A stretch of DNA of 64,000 nucleotides from NCBI GenBank assembly GCA_963989385.1, contig OZ022507.1, positions 55,501,400 through 55,565,399 of the forward strand. The letters are read 5' to 3'. The DNA is from Ctena decussata. Taxonomy: Eukaryota > Mollusca > Bivalvia > Lucinida > Lucinidae. The notes under the pieces were generated by a model. The model did not search any database. It saw only the letters and a program-made list of their open reading frames with translations, and had not been told where the DNA came from. The translations under genes and the position numbers were made by a program. Below, piece by piece: positions 12,119-23,156 of the stretch (positions within the stretch are counted from its first letter, which is position 1; each line of letters opens with the position of its first letter).

Positions 12119-12970
12119 ATGTACAAAATTGACATACTTGAATCCGAACTTTCGAATTTTGACTTAATTGGTCTTTCTGAAACATGGTTTAACCCAATCA
12201 TAAATAGTTCAGACATAATTATAAATGGTTTTAGAACACCATTTCGTAAAGATCGAAATGACGGCCACGGCGGCGTGGCAGTTTATGTCAAAACTGATAT
12301 ACCTTGTTTACGGAGATTTGATCTAGAAATCCTCGACACAGAATGTATATGGATAAAAGTTCGCCTACAAACTAAACGCATATTAATAGGAACCTTCTAC
12401 AGGCCACCGAATTCTGATCAGACGGTTTTGACTAATGTCGAAAATTCAGTTGGCTTGGCAATAGACACTGGAATATCGGATATCATCATTTTAGGTGATT
12501 TTAATCTTGATCTATGTAAGAGTTCACCTGCTAGGAAAGTAGATAACATATGCCTTCAGTATCACCTACACCAAATGATAAATGACCCAACACACTTTAC
12601 AGAAACTTCATCCTCACTTATTGATATAATGCTTGTGTCAAACCCTGCAAATGTCTTGTTCAGCGGCGTTGGGGACCCCTTTTTAGATCTAGATGTACGA
12701 TATCATTGCCCTATTTTTGGAGTTTTTAAATTTTCTAAGAATCATAATACTGTATTTAAAAGACAAATTTGGAAGTATCAGGAAGGAAACTACGAGTCTT
12801 TAAAACATAAATTCTTAAACACAGACTGGGAAATTCTTAAGAATAGTAATATTGATAGATATGCCGCTAATATTACGGATCATATTAAGACACTCTCACA
12901 TGAATGTATCCCGAATAAGATAGTTAATATTAGACAAATGGAACCCCCCTGGATGCATAATGAACTTTGA
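12119..12970 (+). pseudogene. LINE ORF2 fragment: AP endonuclease domain
   Basis: The open frame gives 283 residues of an apurinic-type endonuclease as found at the start of non-LTR retrotransposon ORF2. Visible motifs in order are LSETW (catalytic Glu), YRPPNSD, GDFNLD, SSLIDIML and YHCPIF (catalytic His). It aligns along its length with residues of about 150-430 of the intact ORF2 at 29332-32880. The N-terminal 140 or so residues and the 5' region are missing. The frame ends in a premature TGA at 12968-12970, after which the homologous reading continues. Copy is dead. Confidence 0.85.
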
Positions 12971-14147
12971 AAATTAATGAGAAAAAGAAAACGTGCATAT
13001 GACAAAGCCAAACGAACAAATCATATACAACACTGGTCCACTTACAAAAAGTTAAGAAATGAAACTACTTCCCTTTTGAGATCCTCGAAAAGAAATTATT
13101 TTGACAAACTAGCAGAAAAGTTAAAAAACAATGATTCAAACAGCAAATACTAAAATCTTTCATAACAAATCCTGATAAAGCAACAATGCCCCCACTTAAA
13201 CAAAATGATGAAATATATGCAAACGACAAAGACAAAGCAAATTTACTAAACTCATACTTCAAATCACAGACAAACCTAGATGACACCGGAAAGGCGCTGC
13301 CTGTAACAGACACTATAAATAATAACCAGCTATCTATAATACAAACAAATCCATACGAAGTACAGTCAATGTTAGAGACATTGAAAACTGGCAAGGCATC
13401 TGGCCCTGATACTGTTAGTAATTACATTTTGAAAAAGTGTGCTTACGAGCTCTCATTCCCTTTAGCCGAATTATTTAATGCTTCTTTAAGATCCTCTACG
13501 GTACCGATCTTGTGGAAGGAAGCAAATGTGACACCCGTCTATAAAATGGATGACCCGAGTGACTGTAGAAACTATAGGCCTATTTCACTGCTGAGTACTG
13601 TTGGTAAAGTCTTGGAAAAAATTGTCCACAAACATGTCTTCAATTTTCTAAATGCGAATAACTTGATATCTTCTCTTCAGTCAGGATTTGTCCCCGGGGA
13701 TTCAACAGTGAATCAACTCGTTGGTATATATAATACTTTTTGCAAGGCGTTAGATGACGGGTTAGAGGTCCGCGCAGTTTTTTGTGACGTAAGCAAAGCC
13801 TTTGATCGCGTGTGGCACAAGGGACTTTTACTGAAACTCAAATCGGCTGGCATAACTGGCAGACTTTTAGACTGGTTTTCTAATTATTTAAGTGATCGCA
13901 AACAACGAGTAGTTCTACCTAAAGATACATCAGAATGGGTGTCAATAAGTGCTGGGGTCCCTCAAGGGTCAATTTTGGGACCGCTACTATTTTTAGTTTA
14001 TATCAATGATATTGTTTTAGATATTGACTCTACAATTCGCTTGTTTGCAGACGATACTAGCCTATACATAATAGTAGATAATCCTGTGCAAACAGCAATT
14101 ACGCTGAACCAAGATTTAGCCAAAATTTCTGCATGGGCTGACAAAAT
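12971..14147 (+). pseudogene. LINE ORF2 fragment: reverse transcriptase domain
   Basis: Continuation of the same broken LINE. Homology to the linker resumes after the TGA. Near 13148 a short deletion, about 13 bases compared with the intact copy and including its Trp-Trp pair, shifts the frame; the open reading resumes at 13186. RT motifs follow: GKASGPD, NYRPISLL, LQSGF, FCDVSKAFDRVWH (first catalytic Asp), AGVPQGSILGPLLF and LFADDTSLY (FADD catalytic pair). Homology stops at about 14147, where a minisatellite begins, so the C-terminal third and the 3' end are absent. It belongs to the same broad clade as 29332-32880 but is clearly diverged from it. Confidence 0.85.
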
Positions 14148-14262
14148 CCGGGTCGTTTCGCCCTAAATCCCTTCGCCCCTGAGTCGTTTCGCCCTTATTC
14201 CCGTTCGCCCTGGGTCGTTTCGCCCTAATTCCCATTCGCTCTTAAGTCAGTTCGCCCAAACA
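14148..14262. repeat. GGGCGAAACGAC-type minisatellite
   Basis: Four to five units alternating 'gtcgtttcgccct' and 'attcccgttcgccct'. It directly abuts the truncated LINE, with no intervening unique sequence. Confidence 0.75.
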
Positions 14263-15882
14263 AAAAAATGCGTTCTGATGATATTTTCTGCAATAATATG
14301 TACCGTATAGACAAACAGAATGCCTTGTCACTTTAGCCACTATGCTTGAAGACCCTAAGCAGCATCTTTAAGCATAATGTTACCGGCTGGTACCACGAGG
14401 AGGTATGACAAGAGCAAGATGATAGACAAAAACAAATGTATTGCATCCAATTCTTTTTGTCTATCCTCTCTAAACCAGCCATATTTAGCACTTCTTTTCG
14501 TGGTCTTTTTATTTTTTTGACTAAGACTTCTTTTGAAGGTGCTATTTTTCTTTTCTTTCTTATTCCTTTTTTTTTCATTGTTTTTTTTTTTTTTGCACTT
14601 CTTTTTGTGGTGTCCATATTTTTTATTTATCTCTGAGTCGTCTTTTCAAGTGGTGCTTTTGTACGGAAGCGTATATACGCCACCACTTGCTACATAAAAC
14701 TGCCGCAAAAATATGTTTTTCTCACAAAAATGCCAGAAATAAGTGGATTGACTGCGCTAATATTAATAATGTTGAAACATAGTGCGTTTAGACCATTATT
14801 TTCACGGTTAGTCTCAATTTAATGTTGACAGACAAATAAAAGAAAACAGTGCGTCTAACTTTTTCTTGTTTGGCAAATGATTATCTGATTTTGATAAACA
14901 AGTATTTCACTATGATCCGAAAGTATATAGCCATATATGTGTTGTGGCAATATTTTTGCTTTTAATTAAAAACTACCATTTTGCGCTAAAAGAGTTTGCG
15001 TCTTCACAGATCACTTTCTGTCTTCGGGGTAGAATGATTGTATTATTTCCTTCAAAAATATAAAATATCAAGCAAGAGAAAGTCATATTTCGCTCAGATA
15101 GTTGAATATGTCGTATTGATATATTTATATATGTCAGTTCGAGACATTCTTAATTTTGTAACAGTATTAATGCCCTTTGTTGAAAAAATAACAAGTAGTA
15201 CTAATATTTTTCATTTTATGACACTATTTTTGCCAGTTGCTTTTTGAAATATGCATCGTGATATATATGTAAGGAGCGGTGCTAATATTTTTGTCCACTT
15301 GCTACTCATTATCTCATTCAGATCAATAAATTTATTGTAATAAACGAAGAAAAGGGAGCATGCAGAATGTCTTTTCCGTTTAGTCGATTTAACTTTACGC
15401 AATAAGACGAAAGAAGATCAATATTTTTTTCTGTGTTCAGATAAGATCTAGCAATTGTCAAAATCATTTCCCTTAAACAATAAAAGTTAGCTATTTGTTT
15501 AAACTAAAAACTACTGTTCGACCACAGATCAATAGCAGTTTGCGTACCAGTAGGAAGGTAGGGGTAAAATCAAAATCTGTAAGAGTTCCTTCAAGAGCAG
15601 AGAACACATTCAGAAGAAGTTACATGGGCGAGACTACGTCGTTTCGGCTAATAAAGCATCATCAGTGACCCTGACAATATCTGGTGACGGAACCTCAGAA
15701 AAGCATACTGTATTTTCTTAATTTTAATACGGCAGTCGATTCTCGTGACTGATTATTATCAAAAAGGGTCCTAATCTCAAAGGACGAAAACAAAATATAA
15801 TCTGCACTATAGATGATGTACGGGTTTTACGGCCGCCACACGGCACGACACTAGCTATAATAAGGTAAAATCAACTGTAAGT

Positions 15883-16405
15883 TAACAGTTTAAACAATTA
15901 AATTGTGCTTTGAAATCTGATATCGGATATAAGATATCTTATATAGGATATATCTTATATAGGATATGAGATATCTCCTTTAATTTTACATATAAGATAT
16001 CTTATATGTTATATCAGCTATCTTATATAATATATAAGATATCTTATATAGCATATAAGATATCTTATATGCTATATCAGTTACCTGAAATATATCTAAT
16101 ACGTAAATTTAAATAAGATATCTCATATCCCACATAAGATATCTTATATCCCATATAAGATATCGTATATGCCATATAAGATATGTTATATAGTATAAAA
16201 GACATCTGATATATTATATAAGAAAGGTTATATGAAAAATTAAATAAGATATCTCATATCCGATATAAGATATTTTATATCTTATATCAAATTTCTAATA
16301 TAGAAGTTTAGATGTCTCATATGTTATATTAGATATCTTATATGGCATATTAGATATCTTAATCGGCATATTAGAGATCTAATATACCATATAAGATATC
16401 TACTA
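15883..16405. repeat. AT-rich palindromic array (ATAAGATATCTTAT)
   Basis: About twenty overlapping copies of 'catataagatatcttatat' and variants, each centred on a GATATC palindrome. Many copies are self-complementary, so single strands could form runs of small hairpins or cruciforms. Confidence 0.8.
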
Positions 16406-16786
16406 TGCATTATAAATAGTAAAACGGCTTGCCATATATACCTGCTGCATCGTCTGACTACCTTGAGATTTATTGGACCCTTAGCTGGGAACAGTTCCCC
16501 GAGGTGGGTGGGGAAGGGGGAACTCATATATAAAAGTGGTATATGTATATGTGCTGCGTACGATTTAAATCTTAGGGAGCGACTTGTCACTGACAAAACG
16601 GTGGATTAAGTTGACTTCGTTGAGGTTCAAAGGCCCAGTAAACAACTAAAGTCCTGTGTCGGCCAAGACATCTTAAGCAGTTAACGAGTACCTATACTTC
16701 CGCCACTAATCTTGAATCAGCAGAAGGGAGAAAATGTATCATTGTCAATCTCGACGAAAGTGAAGTGGATGGGCAACACACAAAAA

Positions 16787-16788
<2 letters not shown>

Positions 16789-16821
<33 letters not shown>
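16789..16821. repeat. (GT)n microsatellite
   Basis: A dinucleotide GT run of about 33 bases. Confidence 0.95.
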
Positions 16822-16822
<1 letters not shown>

Positions 16823-17270
16823 ATTTCCGCGGTATATACCCAAATTGACTTAATATGAGAGTACCCGCTACCCGCTCCCCCTCCACTCAACAGCACAAGT
16901 TTTTTTATCAAGTTAACCTTGAACTGACTACTAATAATGGAATAATAACATTTAAACACACAAAACGTGCATTAGAAATAATAACCCATATCAAAAGAAC
17001 ATTTTAACACACAAAACGTACAGTAGAAATAAACCATATCAAAAGTACCGCCTTTCAGCGAACAGTAATAAGTATCATAAATTACAGGGAACATTGCATT
17101 TGTCCGACCGAGACAAAAATTATTCTTTAAGGTAGGCTGATCTTCAACCACATCTTCTCTGACTGAAGATATTGTTCTCCGATATATTCCTAATTACAGA
17201 GACACATAAGCAGACGTCAAGTGGTATTAGTTTAATTAAGTTGCATCTGCGAAATGAAATAAGATAAAAC

Positions 17271-18052
17271 AAGAGGGCCAAGAGGCCCTGAATCTCTCAC
17301 CTGAACAAAAAAGGATAAATGTCAAAATAGGGTCATCATTTGAACAAACCTAATAGTTTGCAACGATTTCCAAATGGTTCTGAAGAAGAAGATTTTTAAA
17401 TATTTGTTCTATGTATTGCTGCGAGTCAAACCCTGGACCCCCTGGGGAGGGGCATTTTGGATCCTGAGGCAATCATTTGAATGATTTTGGTAAAGGACCA
17501 CTAGGCAATGCTATATACTGAATTTATAGCATCTGAGTCAAGTGGTTCTAAAGAAGAAGATTTTTGAATAATTTTCTATTTATTTCTATGGTTCAAACCC
17601 AGGACCCAATGGGATGGGGCCATTTTTTAACTTGATGCCATCATTTGAGCAAACCTAGTAAATGACTACTAGGCAATGCATCGTACAAAATTTCAAGCAT
17701 CTGCACTAAGGGATTCTGGAGAAGAAGATTTTTAAATATATTTTTTTTCGAACCCAAGACTCCCCGCCCCAGGACCATTTTGGATCCCATGGCCACCATT
17801 TATACAATCTTTGCAGGAGTCTACCAAGCAATGCATCATACCAAATTTCAAGCATCTGAGCCAAGTGGTCCTGAAGAAGAAGATTTCTGAATATTTTTCT
17901 ATGTATTTCTATGGTTCAAACTCAGGACCCCCTGCCGCAGGGCCATTTTGGACCCTGGGGTCATCATTTGAACAACGGAACGACGGACGACGCACGACGG
18001 ACACTGGGCCATCACAATAGCTCACCCTGAGCCTATGGCTCAGGTGACCTAA
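17271..18052 (+). mobile_element. Tandem-cored element, Helentron-like end (family 1), short copy
   Basis: Starts 'aagagggccaagaggccctg' (a small hairpin) followed by 'ctcacctga'. The core has about four units near 150-175 bp marked by 'gaagaagaagattttt'. It ends with hairpin 'ctgagcctatggctcag' and 'gtgacctaa'. The subterminal 'tcacctga' at the start is complementary to 'tcaggtga' at the end. Larger family relatives are at 28086-39758 and 43986-51449. Confidence 0.7.
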
Positions 18053-18711
18053 AAAGGGATTACTTTGTGTATGTTACCCTAAATTTAATGGACAGATCCT
18101 ATACAGAAATTCTTTGTGTGGCTGGGAAATTTCAAGTCTTAGCATGAAATCATATTTTTTATACTTCAGATACTCTAACATGTCTAATAAACAAACGATT
18201 TTACTGAATCAATACATTCTCGGAAGCAGTTTGATAACGGTAGCGTCCGTAAAGTTTGGTAGGGGTCCGAAATCTGCGGCGGTTCGGTACATTATTTTAC
18301 CCCAGTGCGGTGCGGTGCGTTAATATTTGTGCATGAATATTTTGGGAAAAATTATTGAATATATAGCAATAAAAGATAACATCAAGACTTCTCGAGATAA
18401 TAATGGCAAATGACAATATATTTAAACGCGTTGTCATACATTTTATGATCATTTTCAATTAAACATTTTACAAAGACAGATAATATGCAGAGATCAAATA
18501 AAATATTAAGCGCGAAAAACTTAAATTTTGCAAGCATATTTATGTAACAAGTGGTGGCGTATATACGCTTCCGTACTTTTGAGTTTGTTTGGTTTTTTTT
18601 TTATTTTTTTTTTTTTTTTTACCTTTCTTTTATCTTTTTTTTTCTTTAAATTAATTTATCAAATTTAAATTTCACCAAAAGCCTTTGAATTATCTTAAGA
18701 ATTTTCTGTCA

Positions 18712-18989
18712 TCAGTCGCGGTTCTCGGGAGCAGTGTCCTCTCTCACGCCATACAACGTAGCACAACGCCTAAAAAATTGGGTGGTTGTCATTTCTTCGT
18801 CCATATAGGACCGCCAAGCATCTTCCAAATTGATTTCCAGTCTAGTATATCGTTTCCTCAAGTCTCTCTCCAAGTCTTCTGAGACGACACTCAGCTCCAC
18901 GGTCTTTGCCTCTCTTTGTAAAAGGGGTACCAGCTGGTAAAACCCTAGGCCTGACAAACCTGCCTTGCTGTTTAGTCTGTGGTGCCAGC
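18712..18989 (-). CDS. MULE transposase-domain gene, exon 4 (last seen)
   Basis: Follows an AG acceptor (reverse-strand 'aaatag') and completes the Gly codon left open by exon 3, giving EGWHHRLN, then GFYQLVPLLQRE, a Lys/Arg-rich helix and MTTTQFFRRCA before the stop at 18712-18714. This C-terminal block (a Trp-His pair after the conserved Glu, then a helical tail) is typical of MULE-domain proteins. The 381-bp intron 18990-19370 is GT-AG. Confidence 0.8.
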
Positions 18990-19370
18990 CTATTTAAAGA
19001 TACAATGTACTACAATTGAAAAACTTATCAGATGTACATGTACGCTGAGGAAAATGTTTTGCCTAGTATTATTTATATTGTCCTTTAGAAATTGTCTATA
19101 GAACTGATGTAAGTTGTGTTATGCTTAAAAGTGAGCGTTAGCCTTTGTAACAAGTAGATCTGATAGCTTTTACATAAAACATTGAACAAGGATTAGCGCC
19201 TAAAAGTTGTCCTTCGATGAATTTTCAGTACTTATACTGTTTTTCCAATGCGGTACAAACTTTACATGACGGACAACTATACCATGCAGGTCGCTGTTTA
19301 TTCAAACCTACAAATAACCTTACACAAAAGTTTCTCAAAACACATGCACTATTACCTATGCTGCACCTAC

Positions 19371-19715
19371 CCTCAACGTCGTTGTTGGTTCTCACGCTCT
19401 GGCCAAACACAGACCACGACGGCACGTCAAAAACCGAGTTCAGCATCCACTGGCGATCAATGTAATCCATCAGACGCATCAGGGGATCAGTATTTGCCCT
19501 CACTCTCAGAGCGTCGAATGTCTCTCTGATGTGGGTCGCCGGTAAGAACGGTAGAGCCATAAGCTGTCGGATGTACCAATATACACCTTGTCTCTCTCTG
19601 TACGTTCTTACAAGGCCATACTCCTGAACATGTCGCCATACTGCCTGCGTCCAGTGAAATACGCACCCTTTTATTGTAACGTCAGGGAAGACCTCTCTTA
19701 TACCCTGCCTGGCAC
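19371..19715 (-). CDS. MULE transposase-domain gene, exon 3 (core)
   Basis: Encodes the centre of a Mutator-like (MULE) transposase domain, a DDE-type nuclease fold. The exon opens after 'ttttgtag' and its first two bases complete the codon begun in exon 2. Motifs in order are FPDVTIKGCVFHWTQAVWR (the Cys/His block), a helical region with LMALPFLP, and RTNNDVEG, whose Glu is the expected third acidic catalytic residue. The exon is 345 bp, phase 1 in and phase 1 out, with donor 'gtaggt'. No stop or frameshift interrupts it. It may be a host gene derived from a transposon or part of an intron-bearing MULE; the sequence does not decide. Confidence 0.85.
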
Positions 19716-19996
19716 CTACAAAAATAGCAAAAAACTCTGACAATATCATATCGTAAATATTCGGACCATTATAAACTCCTTTTATTACCATGTTTGTCTT
19801 TACAAGTCGTGTTTATAAAATGCCAGCAAACAATACAGACCTCTGGTAGACTACTTAGGAGAAATCTGACCAGGACCTGAACATGGCAGTCATACTTTAC
19901 TTACGTTTTCTGTCCGAATATTAACGGTAAATGCGGTATGCATTGCTTTCGGCATAATGGGCCATAACTTGAACTTTTATATGTGTTTGCTATCAG

Positions 19997-20405
19997 CACA
20001 CTGGTCTGGCATTTAACATAGGCAACGAAGGCAACGTACTATAAAACTCGATTATTTTCGCATACTTCTTAGATTACTTTCAAAGTATCATTCTTACGGA
20101 CCCGGCAGTTTGTAATACCTCTTAGTCAGACCAGGTTTTCGAAGAAATTCCGTGTAGTATTAATACAGTGCTCGAATAAGTTTCTACACCAAATCGTTAC
20201 CTAGTCGTTTTAGCCCAAAACTTGTTTTCAAGCATTTCTTGACTATGCATATCAATTTAGTAAACCATTTGATTCCTGTTTCAAGAGTCGGGGGTCGGAT
20301 GGTCCGTGAGACTATACTTCTGAAACAAACTTATCCTGATGAGCGGAACTAGCAAGTTTCATGTACGTTGTCTTCGTTACCTGTGTTGAATGCCAGACCA
20401 GTGTG
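19997..20405. mobile_element. 409-bp TIR element inside the MULE gene intron
   Basis: The left end starting 'cacactggtctggcatttaa' matches the inverse of the right end over 43 bp with about five differences. TATCAG flanks both sides (19991-19996 and 20406-20411). There is no ORF. It lies in the intron between exons 2 and 3. Confidence 0.75.
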
Positions 20406-20592
20406 TATCAGTGGGAGGAAGTCTACAGGTTAATTATTAGTGAGACCTTTGCTTATTTGTTGTAAGGTGTATGGATAAGCCTCCATGTTTTTCGGTCACT
20501 TTTAGAAGGTGGGCAGCTGTTGAACAATTTTTGTGACTTCCAGTTTACTTTTCTGGACGACGAAACCCTTATAAAATGGAGTGTACTCTAAA

Positions 20593-20666
20593 ACTCTTAA
20601 AGAATTTGCTCCTAGGGGAGAATATTCTATTTACTTCAAGGGGAGCAAATTCTTTCTTTTAAGAGT
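20593..20666. mobile_element. Short palindromic element
   Basis: 'actcttaaagaatttgctcc' and the inverse 'ggagcaaattctttctttta' face each other across about 30 bp. It is too small to code and probably is a decayed MITE. Confidence 0.55.
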
Positions 20667-20762
20667 CGATCCCTATCGAGACTGAGTGAGACAAGAAATG
20701 GCAGAGTTGCTTCCCTTGAAAATGTATCCATTTACCCAACTAGTTACTAAACATTTTGTTAC

Positions 20763-20832
20763 CTTTTTCAAAATCTAAGACAAATACTTCTACAGCAGTT
20801 CTTCCCAGGGCATCTTTGAGAGTCTTGAGAAC
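20763..20832 (-). CDS. MULE transposase-domain gene, exon 2
   Basis: A 70-bp exon between acceptor 'ttcaaacag' and donor 'gtaac'. It encodes a short helix and then EVFVLDFEK, where the Asp of LDFE matches the second catalytic acid of MULE transposases. It enters in phase 0 from exon 1 and leaves in phase 1, matching exon 3 exactly. It is too short to be found by ORF length alone; the call rests on motif, splice sites and phase. Confidence 0.75.
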
Positions 20833-21015
20833 CTGTTTGAAGAAATAAATTCGCATGGTGTATGAACATGACTGCGAAATACCACATAATACATGAATTG
20901 TTATGAAACGGAAGATGCTGCATTTGTATTAACTTTACAATTTGTGCCTTACATTTCACTTGGTTACAAACTCTCGTTTAATAATGAACACGATAATGAA
21001 CACGTTCTTTCTCTC

Positions 21016-21018
<3 letters not shown>

Positions 21019-21050
<32 letters not shown>
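21019..21050. repeat. (CT)n microsatellite
   Basis: A dinucleotide CT run within the intron upstream of MULE exon 2. Confidence 0.9.
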
Positions 21051-21053
<3 letters not shown>

Positions 21054-21220
21054 ACACTGTAATACTGATATAAACACTGCGATTTGAAAGTCATGTATCA
21101 TTTTCTAAAATGTGTATCTAAAATATCTCGGAATTGTCAATGTTTATTTGACTTACGAGGTCGGACCTATGATTACGGTACTTCGGTCACTTTAACTTTC
21201 AAGCCTACAAAAACATTTAC

Positions 21221-21355
21221 CTCTACATAGTCTTTCCTCTGCTTTCTCGACATTAGGGAAAAAGCCAGTGGAAACTGTTTTCTGTTACCATCCTTTTGAA
21301 CGAAAGCGTGGATCGACATTAGCTGACCACTTCTCTTAAAGGGATCGGAGACAAT
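21221..21355 (-). CDS. MULE transposase-domain gene, exon 1 (first seen)
   Basis: A 135-bp exon, phase 0 on both sides, between acceptor 'attacag' and donor 'gtaaat'. It encodes a segment ending SIHAFVQKDGNRKQFPLAFS and LMSRKQRKDYVE. The 'HAFV...PLAF.LMS' pattern is characteristic of the strand region between the first and second catalytic acids in MULE transposases. The upstream exon carrying the first acid (usually in a DGTF motif) and any N-terminal zinc finger were not found up to about 28 kb, so the gene is incomplete here or continues far upstream through repeat-filled introns. Confidence 0.8.
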
Positions 21356-21503
21356 CTGTAATGTAAACATCAATGTGCACTTGATTTATGTACGAACATT
21401 CTTGTTTATAATACATGTTTGGGTAAAGTGATTAAGAGGAAGTTCGAGGAGAATCTTGACCTTGGCCGGGATCGGAAATGGTATTCCTTAAAAGTGCTCT
21501 CGG

Positions 21504-21506
21504 TTG

Positions 21507-21537
<31 letters not shown>

Positions 21538-21647
21538 CTTTAAAAGTGCTCTCAGTCGCTCTCTCTCAGTCTCTCTCTCTCTCTCTCTCTCTCTGTCCTT
21601 TAAAAGTGCTCTCGGTCGCTCTCTCTCGTTCTTTCTCTCTCGTTCTT

Positions 21648-21687
<40 letters not shown>

Positions 21688-21690
21688 GGT
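21504..21690. repeat. Compound (CT)n array with triplicated 70-bp unit
   Basis: Three CT runs separated by near-identical 'cctttaaaagtgctctcggt' segments, so a CT run plus spacer has duplicated as a unit. Arg/Glu- or Ser/Leu-repeat frames here are artefacts of the dinucleotide. Confidence 0.85.
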
Positions 21691-21754
21691 TATGTGTACA
21701 CATGCGAATTTGTACTTTTGATTTTCCACACATAGCGAAAATAATTGTATTACC

Positions 21755-21830
21755 TTAACCCTTTGAGTGCCACGACGTTATTATGCCTGCGCCGCACTCT
21801 TTGACGTTATTGTTTTCAGCGGTAACGTCA
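21755..21830. mobile_element. Possible piggyBac-like terminus
   Basis: TTAA followed by 'ccctttgagtgccacgac' resembles the CCY-type ends of TTAA-targeting elements. No matching opposite end was found, so at most a solo end is present. Confidence 0.3.
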
Positions 21831-22410
21831 TCATAAAATGGCGCCATTGAAACGTCAGTCTGACGGCGCACAGCTGTGAGGGTCGGTCTGTAAGTAACAG
21901 TTATGGGGAAAATACGCTGAATAAGTATACACATGTTTTCAAACACAAGTACATGTAACATATCACTAGATATTTGTAGCTATATTTTGATATGAGCATA
22001 AGTTTGTTGCAAAATTAAAATAATGTTAATAATAATAAATAATAATGATAAAAGAAACAGATTGGGTTTTCCTATGTTTGGAAACATTCACTGTGCTTTG
22101 TTTATTCATTTGTGGGTGAATTTGTATTGTTGTGCATATTTAGAAGGCTTAGCGCCGCTATAAAACTATAATCCCAACTCCATTTTGCGCAAATTTGATC
22201 GCTCAAGGGTGGACAGGAAACGTTGTTGGTATTTTGATTTATCCCCTAACCAGAAACCTGGAAGTACTTGGAGCACTGACTAAGTATTGCAGAAAATTCT
22301 GAAGTGAAACTGGGCGAGATAGAATAAACAAATATATATATATATATTTTTTTGTTTGGATTTCATGGATGTATAAACAACGTCAAGCAATCATAAAACT
22401 TCTAGATGTA
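21831..22410. other. No feature recognised
   Basis: AT-rich sequence with an (AT) stretch near 22335. No exon could be linked to the MULE gene downstream. Confidence 0.3.
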
Positions 22411-23000
22411 CACTGTAAAAAAATCCATAGATTTTACGGTAAAATATCTGGAATCTGGCTGCCAGTTCATTTACCATTGTTTTTACGGGTGTCTGCCTGT
22501 AGAACATTTGTGGAAACAACGATGTGGTGAGGTTATGGTAATTGACCGCACTCGGAAATACATTGATAGTTGAAGGGCTACATGATAAGAAAACTATCCT
22601 ATTCTGCCTGATTTTTCCTGCAAACGTTTACGGGCGCCAATTCTTTTACCGTACACTGTAAAACAATCCGTAGATTTTACGGTAGAAAAACTAAGAACCA
22701 GCTGCCAGTCCATTCCCCGTTATTTTTACGAGAGCCCGTAAAAATTGGCAGGAATTATCGAGCAGAGTAGGATAGAATGGAGCAGGTTTGCTTCAGTCCT
22801 ATTGCCCTTCAACACTATAAAGGCATTTCTAGTGCGGTCAGTAATAAAACATAACACTGCCATATCGTTATTTCCAATAATGTTCTGCAGGCAAACACCC
22901 GTAAAAATAACGGCGAATGGAGTGGCAGCCGGTTGCCAGTTATTCTACCGTAAAATCTAGGGATTTTTTTACAATGTAGAATCTACGGATTTTTACAGTG
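22411..23000. mobile_element. TTTTACGG TIR element, outer copy
   Basis: Left end 'cactgtaaaaaaatccatag' and right end 'ggatttttacagtg' are inverse, each flanked by TA (22409-22410 and 23001-23002). 'ttttacgg' motifs recur in the subterminal regions. The copy is interrupted by a second member of the same family (22654-22976). There is no ORF, so it is a non-autonomous TA-targeting element. Confidence 0.8.
22654..22976. mobile_element. TTTTACGG TIR element nested in its own family
   Basis: Starts 'cactgtaaaacaatccgtag' and ends 'ggatttttttacaatg', flanked by TA at 22652-22653 and 22977-22978. Removing it joins the two halves of the outer copy into a continuous right end, which shows that it inserted later. 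Confidence 0.8.
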
Positions 23001-23156
23001 TAAAAGTAAACGTAATACCGGCTTTATTCCGTTTGTGACTGATTAGCCGGGAGATCATGCATTAAATGTCACAATTATCAAAATTATTTCTTATAATCAG
23101 ACATATAGATTATTTGCCTGCCAATTTAAAAGTTTTAGCAAATAACGATTACTTTT

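Larger units (their letters stand above)
14662..18575. mobile_element. 3.9-kb segment bounded by inverted repeats and a 6-bp duplication
   Basis: 14662-14689 (starting 'tacggaagcgtatatacgcc') is repeated in inverse at 18548-18575, and similarity continues inward for a few bases ('tacataaa'). Outside both ends is CTTTTG (14656-14661 and 18576-18581), as expected for a target duplication. The interior holds AT-rich sequence, the GATATC array (15883-16405), a GT run and a tandem-cored element (17271-18052). No transposase is seen. I infer a non-autonomous or gutted DNA transposon that collected later insertions. Confidence 0.6.

Noticed and set aside
14436..14636. Phe-rich 66-residue frame
   Set aside because: Low-complexity T-rich sequence; no conserved pattern.
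21406..21758. Arg/Glu and Ser/Leu repeat frames
   Set aside because: They are produced by the CT dinucleotide runs.
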